Shown here: one piece after another, positions 8,586 to 16,944 of the stretch
Layout of the letters: each line of letters starts with the position of its first letter
How positions within the stretch are numbered: position 1 is the first letter of the stretch
Assembly (NCBI RefSeq): GCF_001952935.1
Contig: NZ_CP018319.1
Coordinates: 5,538,001-5,602,000 of the forward strand
Direction of reading: 5' to 3'
DNA length: 64,000 nucleotides
Source: Pseudomonas frederiksbergensis
Lineage (GTDB): Bacteria; Pseudomonadota; Gammaproteobacteria; Pseudomonadales; Pseudomonadaceae
Program-made: the position numbers and the translations under genes
Notes under the pieces: model-generated
Seen by the model: only the letters and a program-made list of their open reading frames with translations
The model's database searches: none
What the model was told of the DNA's origin: nothing

Positions 8586-10135
8586 TGGTCTTTTACCTTG
8601 TAAGACATTGGAATGGCAGGCTGTGCAGCGGCGGGCTCTTTCAGCAGATCGCCCCAGTCGGTGCGTTTTTCCATTTGCTGGCGGGTGGCTGGATCAACTT
8701 TCGGCTGGGCGCTGTACCAGCCACCGCCCACGGCTTTGTACAAGGCAATGACATTACTCACGGCATTGCTGCGGGCGACCAGATAATTGTCCTGTTGTTC
8801 GAGCAAGGCACGCTGCGCGTCCAGCACCCGCTGGAAGTCCGAATAACCTTCGCGATACTGCGCGCTGGCCAGCACCAGCGAGCGTTTGGCCGCCACTTCG
8901 GCCTCACGCAGGATGCTTTCGCGCTCCAGGGATTTGATCAGTCCATAGGCCGCATCGTCCGCCTCGCGTGCTGCCTGGCGAACCTTGTCGCGGTAGGCTT
9001 CGATCAGCTGCTGCAACCGCGCATCCTGCACGCGAACGTTGTTGCTGATCTGGCCGTGATCGAACAGATTCCAACGCAGGCTTGGACCGCCGATCAGATC
9101 CAGATTCCGGGGCGTGCCACTGAGCGTGTCGGTTGACCAGACGATGCTGCCCAGCAAGGTCAGCGACGGATAGAAATCACTTTCGGCCACACCGATCAGC
9201 GCAGACTGGGCGGCGACATTAAGCTCGGCAGCGCGTACGTCAGGCCGACGTAAAAGCAAGTTGGCCGGCACATCTTGCAACACGGCACGATCGACCAGCG
9301 GGATCAGTCCTACGCTCTCGACCAGTTGCGGCAGTGCGCCGGGCGGCTGACCAACCAGCACCGCCAACGCGTTGCGGGTTCGTTGCAACTGGTCTTCGAA
9401 ATTGGGGATTGTGCTCAACGTACCCAGGTACTGGGTTCTGGCTTGCTGCAGGTCGAGTTCGGCAGTTTGGCCACTGTTGAAGAGCTTCTCGGTAATCTCG
9501 AAGTTGCGTTTTTGCTGCTTGGCGTTTTCCTGGGCGACACGCAAACGGGCTTCGGTGGTGCGCAGCGAAAAATAGGTATCGGCCACTTGCGCGCGCAGCA
9601 GTACGAGTACGTCTTCATAGTTGGCCTGGGCGGCGAAGTAGCTGGCATCGGATGATTCGATGGCGCGACTGAAGCGACCCCAGAAATCCAGCTCCCAACC
9701 CACATCGAACCCCGCGCTGTGTTGCCAGAAATGACTGTCTTGCGGATTAATCCCGCCGGACTGCTTGCGGTTGAAGTAAAGACTGTCGACACTGGCTTGC
9801 TGCAGTTGCGGGTAAAGACCGCTTTGAGCAATGCCGAGTTGGGCGCGGGCTTCCATGACGCGCAGGCCGGCGATTTTGAGGCTGGAGTTGCGTGCATCCG
9901 ACTCGGTAATCAAGTGATCGAGGACAGGATCGGCAAAGACATGCCACCACTGACGGAAGTCCGGGTTCAGGCTCCGCTGGCTGGATTGCTGGAGGGCAGG
10001 GGTGCTCCAGTGTTTGACCCATTCTTCGCCGGGCGGCTGGAAGTCCGGCCCGAGTCGTACGCAGCCACTGAGGCCGAGTACGCCAAGCAGCGCGAGCCGG
10101 CCTGGCCAATTCAGCAGGGTTGTACCTGGATGCAT
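8582..10135 (-). CDS. Outer-membrane efflux lipoprotein, NodT/OprM-type (TolC family)
   Basis: Outer-membrane channel of the tripartite exporter, 517 residues. The ATG at 10135 opens a lipoprotein signal with the lipobox LGLSGC (cysteine ~residue 25), so the trimer is lipid-anchored. Two OEP repeats follow (residues ~70-260 and ~280-470), with conserved stretches such as FDVGWELDFWGRFSRAIESS and LLLRRPDVRAAELNVAAQSA that mark the NodT family. First gene of the operon: it precedes the HlyD adaptor with an ATGA overlap. An upstream TTG at 10156 is open but lacks a better ribosome binding site. The promoter should lie in the 119-bp gap to the divergent gene at 10255. Confidence 0.93.
   Translation of the reverse strand: MHPGTTLLNWPGRLALLGVLGLSGCVRLGPDFQPPGEEWVKHWSTPALQQSSQRSLNPDFRQWWHVFADPVLDHLITESDARNSSLKIAGLRVMEARAQLGIAQSGLYPQLQQASVDSLYFNRKQSGGINPQDSHFWQHSAGFDVGWELDFWGRFSRAIESSDASYFAAQANYEDVLVLLRAQVADTYFSLRTTEARLRVAQENAKQQKRNFEITEKLFNSGQTAELDLQQARTQYLGTLSTIPNFEDQLQRTRNALAVLVGQPPGALPQLVESVGLIPLVDRAVLQDVPANLLLRRPDVRAAELNVAAQSALIGVAESDFYPSLTLLGSIVWSTDTLSGTPRNLDLIGGPSLRWNLFDHGQISNNVRVQDARLQQLIEAYRDKVRQAAREADDAAYGLIKSLERESILREAEVAAKRSLVLASAQYREGYSDFQRVLDAQRALLEQQDNYLVARSNAVSNVIALYKAVGGGWYSAQPKVDPATRQQMEKRTDWGDLLKEPAAAQPAIPMSYKVKDQ
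9994..10001 (+). other. FtsK-orienting octamer (KOPS-like GGGCAGGG)
   Basis: Third and closest + strand GGGNAGGG octamer left of the dif-like site, about 1.5 kb away. Confidence 0.45.
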
Positions 10136-10254
10136 TCCGCGTTTCCCGCCCAACAAAGTTCACTGGAGCATAGCCGTCCAAATGGGCACTTGGCTGCTAC
10201 GCTTTTTAAGCGCCATCAAATCTACTGTGATCAGTCAAAAAAGGTACGGAAATT

Positions 10255-10779
10255 ATGAGTAACACCGAAGGTGTCGCTGAATCGCATTCAGCCAGCTGGC
10301 GCTTTAAGTTGGGGATAGCAATTATCTGCTTGATGCTGGGCTCCTGGTTATTGGTGCCTCTCGCCGCGGCTGCCGACGTGCCTGGATCAAAGATCGCGGC
10401 ACTGACCGGCGTGCTGTTCATCAGCAACAAAGTCCTGTTGATCATCGTTATTGCGGTGATGGGCAAAGCCGGATTCCAACAGCTCAAACGAAGCCTGTTC
10501 GGATATGTGTCCTCACTTGCACCTAGCGCGGATGTCGAAGTGGGCCCATGGCGTCACAGAATTGGCATCGTTATGTTCTTCGTGCCGCTTATTTCTTCTT
10601 TTCTTGAACCCTACATCGACAGCATTTGGCCAGGCCTCAGACCCAACCTTTGGCAAGCTCAAGCGCTGGGTGATCTCATGCTGATCGCCAGCTTTTTCGT
10701 ATTAGGGGGTAATTTCTGGGAGAAAGTGCGCGCCTTGTTTATCCGCACGGCTCGTGTCGCAAACACCAGTGCGGCGTGA
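10255..10779 (+). CDS. Small multi-pass membrane protein (transporter-suffix-domain type)
   Basis: Inner-membrane protein of 174 residues with four predicted helices: residues ~16-37 (LGIAIICLMLGSWLLVPLAA), ~48-70 (LTGVLFISNKVLLIIVIAVM), ~103-120 (IGIVMFFVPLISSFLEPYI) and ~140-158. The pattern resembles the small transporter-suffix family seen beside exporters. It is divergent from the efflux operon across a 119-bp shared promoter region, so an accessory role in that exporter is possible, but nothing in the sequence proves it. Function unknown. Confidence 0.72.
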   Translation: MSNTEGVAESHSASWRFKLGIAIICLMLGSWLLVPLAAAADVPGSKIAALTGVLFISNKVLLIIVIAVMGKAGFQQLKRSLFGYVSSLAPSADVEVGPWRHRIGIVMFFVPLISSFLEPYIDSIWPGLRPNLWQAQALGDLMLIASFFVLGGNFWEKVRALFIRTARVANTSAA

Positions 10780-11784
10780 ATAACAATAGGGGGGCGAGGG
10801 TAATGAGTGCTCGTGTGCTCAAGCTCTGATGGCTAGCTCGACTAAAGAGCTATTTAGCATAGTTATTATTAATCGCACCAATAGACATGATAGATGTTGC
10901 GCATGGATTGCTCGTTATTTCACATGATTTACCAACACCTTTGATGAACACATTCCCAGCGCTGCAGGCTGTAATCACAGCCTCGAGCCTGGGTATCCCA
11001 CATGAAAGCGGTTTCTATCGCAGAACCTTTCAAGCTCAACGCCGCGCAATGGTTGAGACTGTTGGAGGTCGGCACGGCCTGATGACATCTGTTTACTACT
11101 TGCTGATGAAGGGTTCGCCGATGGTTATTTTCCTCTGAACCAATCAGACATGTGCGTTGAATACCACGTGGGAGATGTAATTCACTACAGCCTGATTTTC
11201 CGGACGGCACAATAAAAACGGTTGTGATGGGCAGTGATGAATCGCGCCGAACAATATCTGCTGTTTACATGTACCGGGTGGCGTCTGGAAAAGCTTCGCA
11301 GCTTACAAATAGATTGGCGGGATACGGCCTGATTGGTGAAGCGGTTACCCAGGGTTTGATTTTGCAGATATGGAGTTGGGCAGTCAGCAGCAGCTTACCG
11401 AGTGATTTCCCGAACACAGGCAGCTGTTTGAGACGTTGAGTGGCAGAGGTGATTTGAGCGCTGAAAAATCTGCGCGCAACCGGGCCAATCTCGAAACACC
11501 TTGTTACGTGTAATGTATATTATGTTAAATAGTGTGTCGGGGCGGAACTTCTACCAACGGTTCTTTCTTACGACTCTGGTGTTCATGGCGAGTAATCCGA
11601 CGGCTGCTGCAAGCTGGTGTCGTTTTTAATAGTTTTTGAGGGTTATTGATTCGGATTATCCGGCCCTTACCGGGCAGTATCCGCCCCGCCTCGACCGACG
11701 TGCAGGCGCCAGCCTTGCTTCGCTCAGGTCGGTACGGGAGGCAGGAACCTGAACGGCAACTTTCATTACTTGAGAACAGAACAC
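10780..11784. other. 1-kb gene-free stretch around the dif-like site, with degenerate coding traces
   Basis: No convincing complete gene. Short open frames on the + strand (10887-11138, 11002-11082, 11224-11439) lack good ribosome binding sites. Joining frames across 11002-11200 gives protein-like text (FKLNAAQWLRLLEVGTA, then frame-shifted LLLADEGFADGYFPLNQSDM), which suggests decay of an old gene. The stretch is more AT-rich than the efflux operon. The only well-supported element is the 28-bp dif-like site at 11503-11530. Confidence 0.5.
11503..11530 (+). other. dif: dif-like XerC/XerD recombination site
   Basis: Twenty-eight bases with the layout of a bacterial chromosome-dimer resolution site: XerC arm gttacgtgtaa (11503-11513), central region tgtata (11514-11519), XerD arm ttatgttaaat (11520-11530). 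The last 20 bases (taatgtatattatgttaaat) are identical to the E. coli dif site as I know it; the XerC arm matches 7 of 11, differing at the normally conserved ca of cgcataa. The polarity of FtsK-orienting octamers reverses across this point (three on + to the left, eight on - to the right, no exceptions found), which independently supports it as the working terminus site. The imperfect XerC arm leaves open a hybrid attachment site left by a XerCD-using element. Confidence 0.87.
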
Positions 11785-12465
11785 ATGAGCATGTCGAATA
11801 AATGGATTGTGGGGATTGCCTTGAGCTGCGTGTTTCAAGTCGGGTGTGTCGCGAAGGTGGCGCAGCAAGAACAATATTCGGGCTTTCTGCCCAATTATCA
11901 GGGACTGGAAGAACAAACTACGCAGAGTGAACAAAAGGTGATGCGCTGGGTCGCGCCGGGGTTTGACCCCCATGCATATTCCACTGTCGTGTTCACGGAG
12001 GTTGAGTTGTATCCAGCGCCCATACCAACCGCACGTGTCAATCTGAAAACCCTGGAAGACGTAAAGATCATGGCCAGCGACAGCGTCCGAAACGCCTTGG
12101 TCCCCGCCTATACGGTCGTCTCGAATGTGCAGCAAACACCGACCGATTCACGGACATTGATTCTGCAGGCGGCGATCACCCACGTCAGCGCCAACAACGA
12201 GGGCATGCATTGGTATGAGGTCGTACCGATCGCAGCAGTCGTCGGGGCCACACAAGCAGCCACCGGCCATCGTGATCAGACAGCCGAGTTGTATCTCGAA
12301 ATGGACCTGATCGATGCCAAAACCGGTTTGCCGGTCGTCAAGGTGGTTCGCAAGGTGTTCGGCGAGACATTGAAAAATGCCAATCAGCCAATAGCCCCCA
12401 ATGACTTCAAAGTCGCACTCAAAACCGTGACGACCGACATGCAGGCCCTGCTTTCCAAGCAGTAG
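11785..12465 (+). CDS. DUF3313-like outer-membrane lipoprotein
   Basis: Exported lipoprotein of 226 residues. The ATG at 11785 opens MSMSNKWIVGIALSCVFQVGC, a lipoprotein signal with lipobox FQVGC and the modified cysteine at ~21. The mature part contains KVMRWVAPGFDPHAYSTVVFTEVELYP and a later alanine/valine-rich segment VVPIAAVVGATQAATGHRDQTAELYLEMDL, both reminiscent of the DUF3313 family of pseudomonad lipoproteins. Function unknown. It stands in the + direction ahead of the glycine-zipper gene at 12624 with 158 bp between. A second in-frame ATG at 11791 is an equally possible start. Confidence 0.77.
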   Translation: MSMSNKWIVGIALSCVFQVGCVAKVAQQEQYSGFLPNYQGLEEQTTQSEQKVMRWVAPGFDPHAYSTVVFTEVELYPAPIPTARVNLKTLEDVKIMASDSVRNALVPAYTVVSNVQQTPTDSRTLILQAAITHVSANNEGMHWYEVVPIAAVVGATQAATGHRDQTAELYLEMDLIDAKTGLPVVKVVRKVFGETLKNANQPIAPNDFKVALKTVTTDMQALLSKQ

Positions 12466-12623
12466 CTGCCACGGGATACCCCATGGCACGTTGATTTGCC
12501 TGCCATCCATTGTCATGGCTTCGCATTGCAAGCAAACGGGCATGGGGTTTCGGAACGGCGGCCACGCTGAATATCTCTGAATAATCCGTCAGGCTCCATG
12601 CTGCCTGGCGAGAGCCCGACTTA

Positions 12624-13085
12624 ATGAAAATATCGACCCTTACTTTATCGGCCTGTCTATTGCTAGCCAGCTCTGGAGCCTTGGCGGTAACGCTGGTTCC
12701 ACTCAAAAACCAGACTTCCCAGGCCATTCAGCAAGATACCAGTGCCTGCGAGGCACAAGCGAATGCTCAATTTCCGACACAGAACACAGTGCCTTCCGGA
12801 GGTCGGATAAAAGGCGCCACCACAGCCGCTATCGCCGGCGCGACTGCTGCGCAGGTTCGCGGCCGGCAATATGACAACGTTTATGACCAGATCGACGACG
12901 ATACCAAGCAGGATTATCGCCAGAATCGTGCGCGCAGTGCCGCTGCGGCCGGCGTGGTGGTCGGCGCCTCAAGACAACGTCAGGAGCGCAGACAGAATCT
13001 TGCCGCCACCGAACAAAACATCACCGCCAACAACTCCGTGTACTGCGGCTGCCTACAACAGCGTGGCTATAACGTTTTGCCTTGA
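12624..13085 (+). CDS. Exported glycine-zipper protein, paralogue of the one at 5976-6428
   Basis: Exported protein of 153 residues with signal peptide MKISTLTLSACLLLASSGALA. The mature part aligns with the 5976-6428 protein throughout: VPLKNQTSQAIQQDTSACEAQ, PSGGRIKGATTAAIAGATAA, VRGRQYDNVYDQIDDDTKQD and a C-terminal CGCLQQRGYNVLP. The zipper core and the DDD-KQDYRQNRAR block are nearly identical between the two, so they arose by duplication. Function unknown; probable cell-envelope protein. The next gene, a small lipoprotein at 13106, follows after 20 bp and may share its transcript. Confidence 0.8.
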   Translation: MKISTLTLSACLLLASSGALAVTLVPLKNQTSQAIQQDTSACEAQANAQFPTQNTVPSGGRIKGATTAAIAGATAAQVRGRQYDNVYDQIDDDTKQDYRQNRARSAAAAGVVVGASRQRQERRQNLAATEQNITANNSVYCGCLQQRGYNVLP

Positions 13086-13105
13086 TCCATTTGAGAACTC
13101 TACCG

Positions 13106-13447
13106 ATGCATCTCTTTTTTGTACCCATGGTTACCTTTGCGTTTTTGCTATTGGTGGGTTGTTCTTTCTCCCCGAACAACCCGACTTCAATCCTGCAAAC
13201 AGACAAGTCGCCGGAACAATACGTCGATTGCGTTGAACCGAAATTGAAAGACAACAAACTCAATCCGACCGTGTCTCGCAGTAATCACAGTTACACGATC
13301 GTGATGTCGAACAAAGTAGCCGTAGACAACGTGCTGGCGGCTTACAAGGCAAAGAATGGTGCCAAGGTTTATCTATACGAGCGCCAACTGACAGCCTCGA
13401 CTTTTCTAGCATCCAGCCTTGAGCGTGCAGCACTGGAATGCCTGTAG
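13106..13447 (+). CDS. Small lipoprotein, function unknown
   Basis: Protein of 113 residues. The ATG at 13106 opens a hydrophobic signal (MHLFFVPMVTFAFLLLVGC) with lipobox LLVGC, cysteine at ~19. The mature part is short, with YVDCVEPKLKDNKLNPTVSR and a C-terminal ERAALECL; the two remaining cysteines could form a disulphide. No family recognised. It lies 20 bp after the glycine-zipper gene on the same strand, so the two are probably co-expressed. Confidence 0.68.
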   Translation: MHLFFVPMVTFAFLLLVGCSFSPNNPTSILQTDKSPEQYVDCVEPKLKDNKLNPTVSRSNHSYTIVMSNKVAVDNVLAAYKAKNGAKVYLYERQLTASTFLASSLERAALECL

Positions 13448-13860
13448 ACTCGCCCTCCCCTGAAGTCATCTCACTCCCCTTCCTTTCCATCCTGCCCTGA
13501 CCTCGTCGTGAGAAACGTGTTCAGAGACGGCCTGCCTCTTGGTCGAAAGAATCCGGCATGACTAAACCGATTCATATTTACGCAAGGCATGCATGGCTCT
13601 GCCTTGCAGTTTTCGGATAGCGCGAAATACTCATATCGAGCATCATGACCGCCCCCGAATTGAAACCCCGTGGATTACCCTTGCTTGACGCCAGTCACTT
13701 TTCCGAGAGCTATTCCAGCATTGTCTGCAAGACCTGATTGCACCTTCCGCGCTTGGCCGCAAATAGCCGCTCATCTCCCCCGACAAGCACGTATTGCGTC
13801 AAATCCAGCCTCTCAAACCATCTCTATACTCAGCCAGAACCAACTGAACGGAGGACTCCC
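13448..13860. other. Intergenic stretch of ~410 bp
   Basis: No supported gene. It holds the minus-strand FtsK-type octamer at 13453-13460 and a 30-codon open frame (13645-13737) without a clear ribosome binding site. The promoter of the winged-helix regulator at 13861 should lie in its right half. Confidence 0.4.
13453..13460 (-). other. FtsK-orienting octamer (KOPS-like, minus strand)
   Basis: CCCTCCCC on the + strand, i.e. GGGGAGGG on the - strand, pointing left toward the dif-like site 1.9 kb away. First octamer of the opposite polarity. Confidence 0.45.
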
Positions 13861-14682
13861 ATGCGCTACGCCTTCAAGTTGAAAAATGGTGCCATGGCCC
13901 TTTTCGACCCAGATACCGCCTTGCTTTCCATCACGACACCCTATGGCGATGTTCAAACCTCCACGATAGGTAGAGCTGAATCGCGTCTACTGGATCTACT
14001 GCTTATGGAGCCCGGTCAGACCAAAAGCCGTGAAGAGATTACCGACTACGTCTGGAATGACCGCGTCGTCGCCTCTGGCAGTTTGAACCAGGCCGTTTTC
14101 TCACTTAGAAACACTCTTAACGACAGTCGAGATCACGAAATCTTGATGACGGTTCCTCGAAGAGGATATTGCTTCAATCGTCAATATATAGTTGATGCCC
14201 AGGCAGAGTTGCCGATGCCAGCAGGTGAAGCCGAGCAACCCTGCGAGCCCGTCATTGAAGAACTACCGCCAAGTGGGCGTGATGATGTTCCGCGACTTTC
14301 AGAAAAAACCATAAAATCAAATTACATAACAAAAGCTCATTTGATCGGTTATGTCCTGACCGTGGGAGTATGCCTCTACACAGGGTTCCGCTCCGGCTTC
14401 GACACCCCAAAAATAGAGATTTCCAGCGTAAAACAGAACGAACTGTTCATCCATGCTGTAGGTCACACTGTCGCCGAGGCTCAATCACTGAGAGATCTTT
14501 CGGCCAAACAGATTCATCAGTCCTCGCCCAATTTAAAAGGTCAGGTCTGGCTGAATCTCTATAAAACAAATTATTCCGTTTCGTGCCTCCGTCCGGATTC
14601 AAGCACAGCAAACTTACAATTAAATAGCGATCAGAAAGACCTCGCACTAATGATCCGGCAATGTCTGGAGGCAACCCTATGA
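13861..14682 (+). CDS. ToxR/CadC-like membrane-anchored winged-helix regulator
   Basis: Probable one-component regulator of 273 residues that senses in the periplasm and binds DNA in the cytoplasm. The ATG at 13861 has a GGAGG ribosome binding site 8 nt upstream. Residues ~10-107 form an OmpR-type winged helix (RLLDLLLMEPGQTKSREEI, VVASGSLNQAVFSLRNTLND, TVPRRGYCF). A linker of ~50 residues leads to one transmembrane helix at ~160-176 (HLIGYVLTVGVCLYTGF) and a periplasmic domain of ~95 residues with two cysteines near the C terminus. It overlaps the next gene by 4 nt, and that gene encodes a single-pass periplasmic protein, as in ToxR-ToxS pairs. Targets unknown; base composition is lower in GC than flanking regions. 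Confidence 0.83.
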   Translation: MRYAFKLKNGAMALFDPDTALLSITTPYGDVQTSTIGRAESRLLDLLLMEPGQTKSREEITDYVWNDRVVASGSLNQAVFSLRNTLNDSRDHEILMTVPRRGYCFNRQYIVDAQAELPMPAGEAEQPCEPVIEELPPSGRDDVPRLSEKTIKSNYITKAHLIGYVLTVGVCLYTGFRSGFDTPKIEISSVKQNELFIHAVGHTVAEAQSLRDLSAKQIHQSSPNLKGQVWLNLYKTNYSVSCLRPDSSTANLQLNSDQKDLALMIRQCLEATL

Positions 14683-15161
14683 AGCTGTCTACACCTTCAA
14701 TTACTCACTGGATAGTGCTTGGAATCATCAACGCCGCTTGCATTTTTTCCTTGCTTTATTCGCCATCTTATTACATGGAAAACATCAGTTATCAGACCCT
14801 CACCCGACAATGGCTCGAAGACTTGAATCAGCTCAATACTGAGGAGTATCTGACCATCGGGCACGGCCGACTAACACAAACCTCTTTGGAAAACTTGAAC
14901 GGAAAAACTCGTAACGCCACCATCACTGCAAATGTTATCCGGGAAAGCGATCATCACCTCCAGCTAAAGATCAATAACGTTAAGCTGAGCCAGGATAACG
15001 AGCTATTCGCCATTGAAAAGACACCCGATCTATTTTTCAGGCGCCAGTATGTTCTGCAGGAAGGCGCCGTTCTAAACTATGAGCTCATACCTGTCACCGA
15101 TGACAACGCCGTATGTTTTTATGTGCACGAAGTCGGCCGTTTGCGTTGCATGAATCACTAA
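14679..15161 (+). CDS. ToxS-like periplasmic partner of the winged-helix regulator
   Basis: Protein of 160 residues anchored by an N-terminal helix (HWIVLGIINAACIFSLLYS, residues ~10-28) with the rest in the periplasm. Its ATG overlaps the stop of the ToxR-like gene (ATGA), so the pair is translationally coupled. Size, topology and position match ToxS-type partners that stabilise or tune the sensor domain of ToxR-like proteins. Sequence similarity to ToxS itself is not evident by eye, so the role is inferred from context. Two cysteines lie near the C terminus (AVCFYVHEVGRLRCMNH). Confidence 0.65.
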   Translation: MKLSTPSITHWIVLGIINAACIFSLLYSPSYYMENISYQTLTRQWLEDLNQLNTEEYLTIGHGRLTQTSLENLNGKTRNATITANVIRESDHHLQLKINNVKLSQDNELFAIEKTPDLFFRRQYVLQEGAVLNYELIPVTDDNAVCFYVHEVGRLRCMNH

Positions 15162-15513
15162 ACCATCAACCGTCAATCCCTTAAGCAAGCTTAACCAGCC
15201 ATCAAGGATTGATATGGTTTTTTTCTGAAGCTCATTCCGACAGTAAAAATAATAATTATTGACTTGAATCAAATCCCCCTCCCCCTTAAAAACCGTTCCG
15301 CTTTGATGATTTTTCCTGGCTGCTTTGCCTTTACGAACAGTAAAGGCGCCTTCTTGTGTATCAGCAAATCGGCTGGCCTATTGATGATTGAAAATATGAG
15401 TTTTTGACTTTTACAAGCACCGTGGGGGGACGATTATTCAAAGGCCACGCCGCGACAGTAATGCGGTGGACACTTTGCTCTGACTGAAAAATCATCAACA
15501 TGGAAGCTTGTCA
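15162..15513. other. AT-rich intergenic stretch with a hairpin
   Basis: No supported gene. It contains a hairpin gcctttac-gaaca-gtaaaggc at 15327-15347, a possible weak terminator of the ToxR/S-like pair, a 9-of-10 ANR-like sequence ttgacttgaatcaa at 15259-15272 that is far from any start and may be chance, and a minus-strand FtsK-type octamer at 15277-15284. Confidence 0.4.
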
Positions 15514-15840
15514 ATGCGGCTAAAAAATTTTGCAACCGTATCATTTGGTGTATTGCTTTCACTCAAGGCCATGGCTGGATACAAGGAGCTTTATAGCGTC
15601 GACCTGGCGCAAATTGAAAGCAACAAGAAGAAGCTTGACGATGAAAGTTCCATTTATAGGATTTGCACAAGCTATCGTATCAATGACTATTTTGCCTTTG
15701 ATGCGACGGCCATCGGAGTTCAACAAACGGCAATCTTTGGTTCGAAAATAGCGCCCTGTAAACTTCAGAGCCTGTTGGAGCTGCCATTGAGCGATACGTA
15801 CGTTTTTTCAGCGGCATTGGAACTCACGCCAAGTCATTGA
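15514..15840 (+). pseudogene. Truncated outer-membrane beta-barrel protein, degraded paralogue of 18015-18515
   Basis: Open frame of 108 residues from ATG 15514. After a signal-like start (MRLKNFATVSFGVLLSLKAMA) the segment LYSVDLAQIESNKKKLDDES and the following SIYRICTSYRINDYFAFDAT align with LYLGAGVSNIETDKSHLSDE and SYKVFAGYRLNGYLAFEGAF of the barrel protein at 18015. The similarity fades after residue ~75 and the product ends 58 residues early. Loss of the glycine-rich first strand (GAGVS) and of the C-terminal strands means it could not form the barrel. I read it as a decaying duplicate; a short exported protein with a new role cannot be excluded. Confidence 0.62.
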
Positions 15841-15896
15841 CATAAAGTCTGAACAATGGCTTTGCACTACTCATTAGCTGAAGAGCGTTAAACTCT

Positions 15897-16859
15897 ATGA
15901 GCACAACAGTTCCTGACCAAGTCTTTCATGTAACGCCCATTCCCGCTAACAAACCCGATAGAATCATCGGCCAGTGGATAGTCAGCCTCATTCCGGCAGA
16001 GCATGAGGCAAGTATTCAACAGTTTAAGCTCATTGATAGTCCAACTCTCCAATGCAGCCGGCTGGATTTCGATTCTGTTGTCACCCTGAACAGCTCTGTT
16101 CCTCAAGGTTTTGTAACCATTGCCATTTCACAGGCGCCCATTGGCCGCCCCTCTGTAAATAATCATGAACTTCGGCCTAATGAAGTCATCGTGCTGTATA
16201 GCGGTGAGGCCGTACAGTACACCTGCGAACCTAATGAAACTCTGTATACGCTGACCACGACACTGGAGCACTATGCACAATGCGCCGATAATCACTCAAT
16301 TATCGATGTGCTCGCCCATCGAAAAAACCAAAGCTTCCAGGTTGCAAATTTCAAATTAATGCAGTCTGCCATTCAAGTCGTCAACGCTTGTTTTACAGAT
16401 ATCAATGGCATCACCGAAAAACAGCGCAGGCGCTCAGAAGTGTCAGGCTTTGAAAGCGTGTTATTGATTTCACTCCTGCACGCTTTGACTCCTGTTGGTC
16501 GCTCCGCACTTAAAATCCCGTCAAGAAGAATAGTCGCAACAGAAGCAATAGATTACATCCATGAAAACATTAAAAAAGCACTGAGCATGAAGTCATTGGT
16601 AAAACAGCTTGAAACCACAACTCGCAGCTTACATCTCGGTTTTGTCGAAACGTTCGGCACCTCACCAATTGCTTATATTAGAAATCTCAGACTCGCCAAG
16701 GCCCGCCGAGATTTGATCCGTAACACCTGGCCTACGGTTACCGAAACTGCCATGTATTGGAATTTTCATCATTTAGGCCGGTTTTCCAAGGCCTATCAGA
16801 ATGCCTATGGGGAAATTCCCTCGGAAACCGCAAGGCGCAACTCAGAAAAACCCGTTTAA
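15897..16859 (+). CDS. AraC family transcriptional regulator
   Basis: DNA-binding regulator of 320 residues. The N-terminal ~210 residues resemble the cupin-like sensing part of AraC proteins but carry no motif I can name. The C-terminal part has two helix-turn-helix motifs (KALSMKSLVKQLETTTRSLH and ETAMYWNFHHLGRFSKAYQN) and the family ending IPSETARRN. It resembles the regulator at 2407-3330 in this half. GC content is low for this genome, as in its neighbours. Likely targets are the adjacent EAL-like and barrel genes, but this is inference from position only. Confidence 0.87.
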   Translation: MSTTVPDQVFHVTPIPANKPDRIIGQWIVSLIPAEHEASIQQFKLIDSPTLQCSRLDFDSVVTLNSSVPQGFVTIAISQAPIGRPSVNNHELRPNEVIVLYSGEAVQYTCEPNETLYTLTTTLEHYAQCADNHSIIDVLAHRKNQSFQVANFKLMQSAIQVVNACFTDINGITEKQRRRSEVSGFESVLLISLLHALTPVGRSALKIPSRRIVATEAIDYIHENIKKALSMKSLVKQLETTTRSLHLGFVETFGTSPIAYIRNLRLAKARRDLIRNTWPTVTETAMYWNFHHLGRFSKAYQNAYGEIPSETARRNSEKPV

Positions 16860-16944
16860 AAATTAACCATCGAAACAATTAATATTTCTATATTTACCAA
16901 ATAAAATGGCCTGCATTGCTTGCTAAAGATCCAGGAGAACAAAC

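Noticed and set aside
10887..11439. Two short open frames beside the dif-like site
   Set aside because: No good start sites; the protein-like text needs frame changes, so at most a decayed gene.
13645..13737. 30-codon open frame before the ToxR-like gene
   Set aside because: No ribosome binding site and no recognisable protein character.
15259..15272. ANR-like sequence ttgacttgaatcaa
   Set aside because: One mismatch, but ~240 bp from the nearest downstream start and outside the stress island; chance match is likely.
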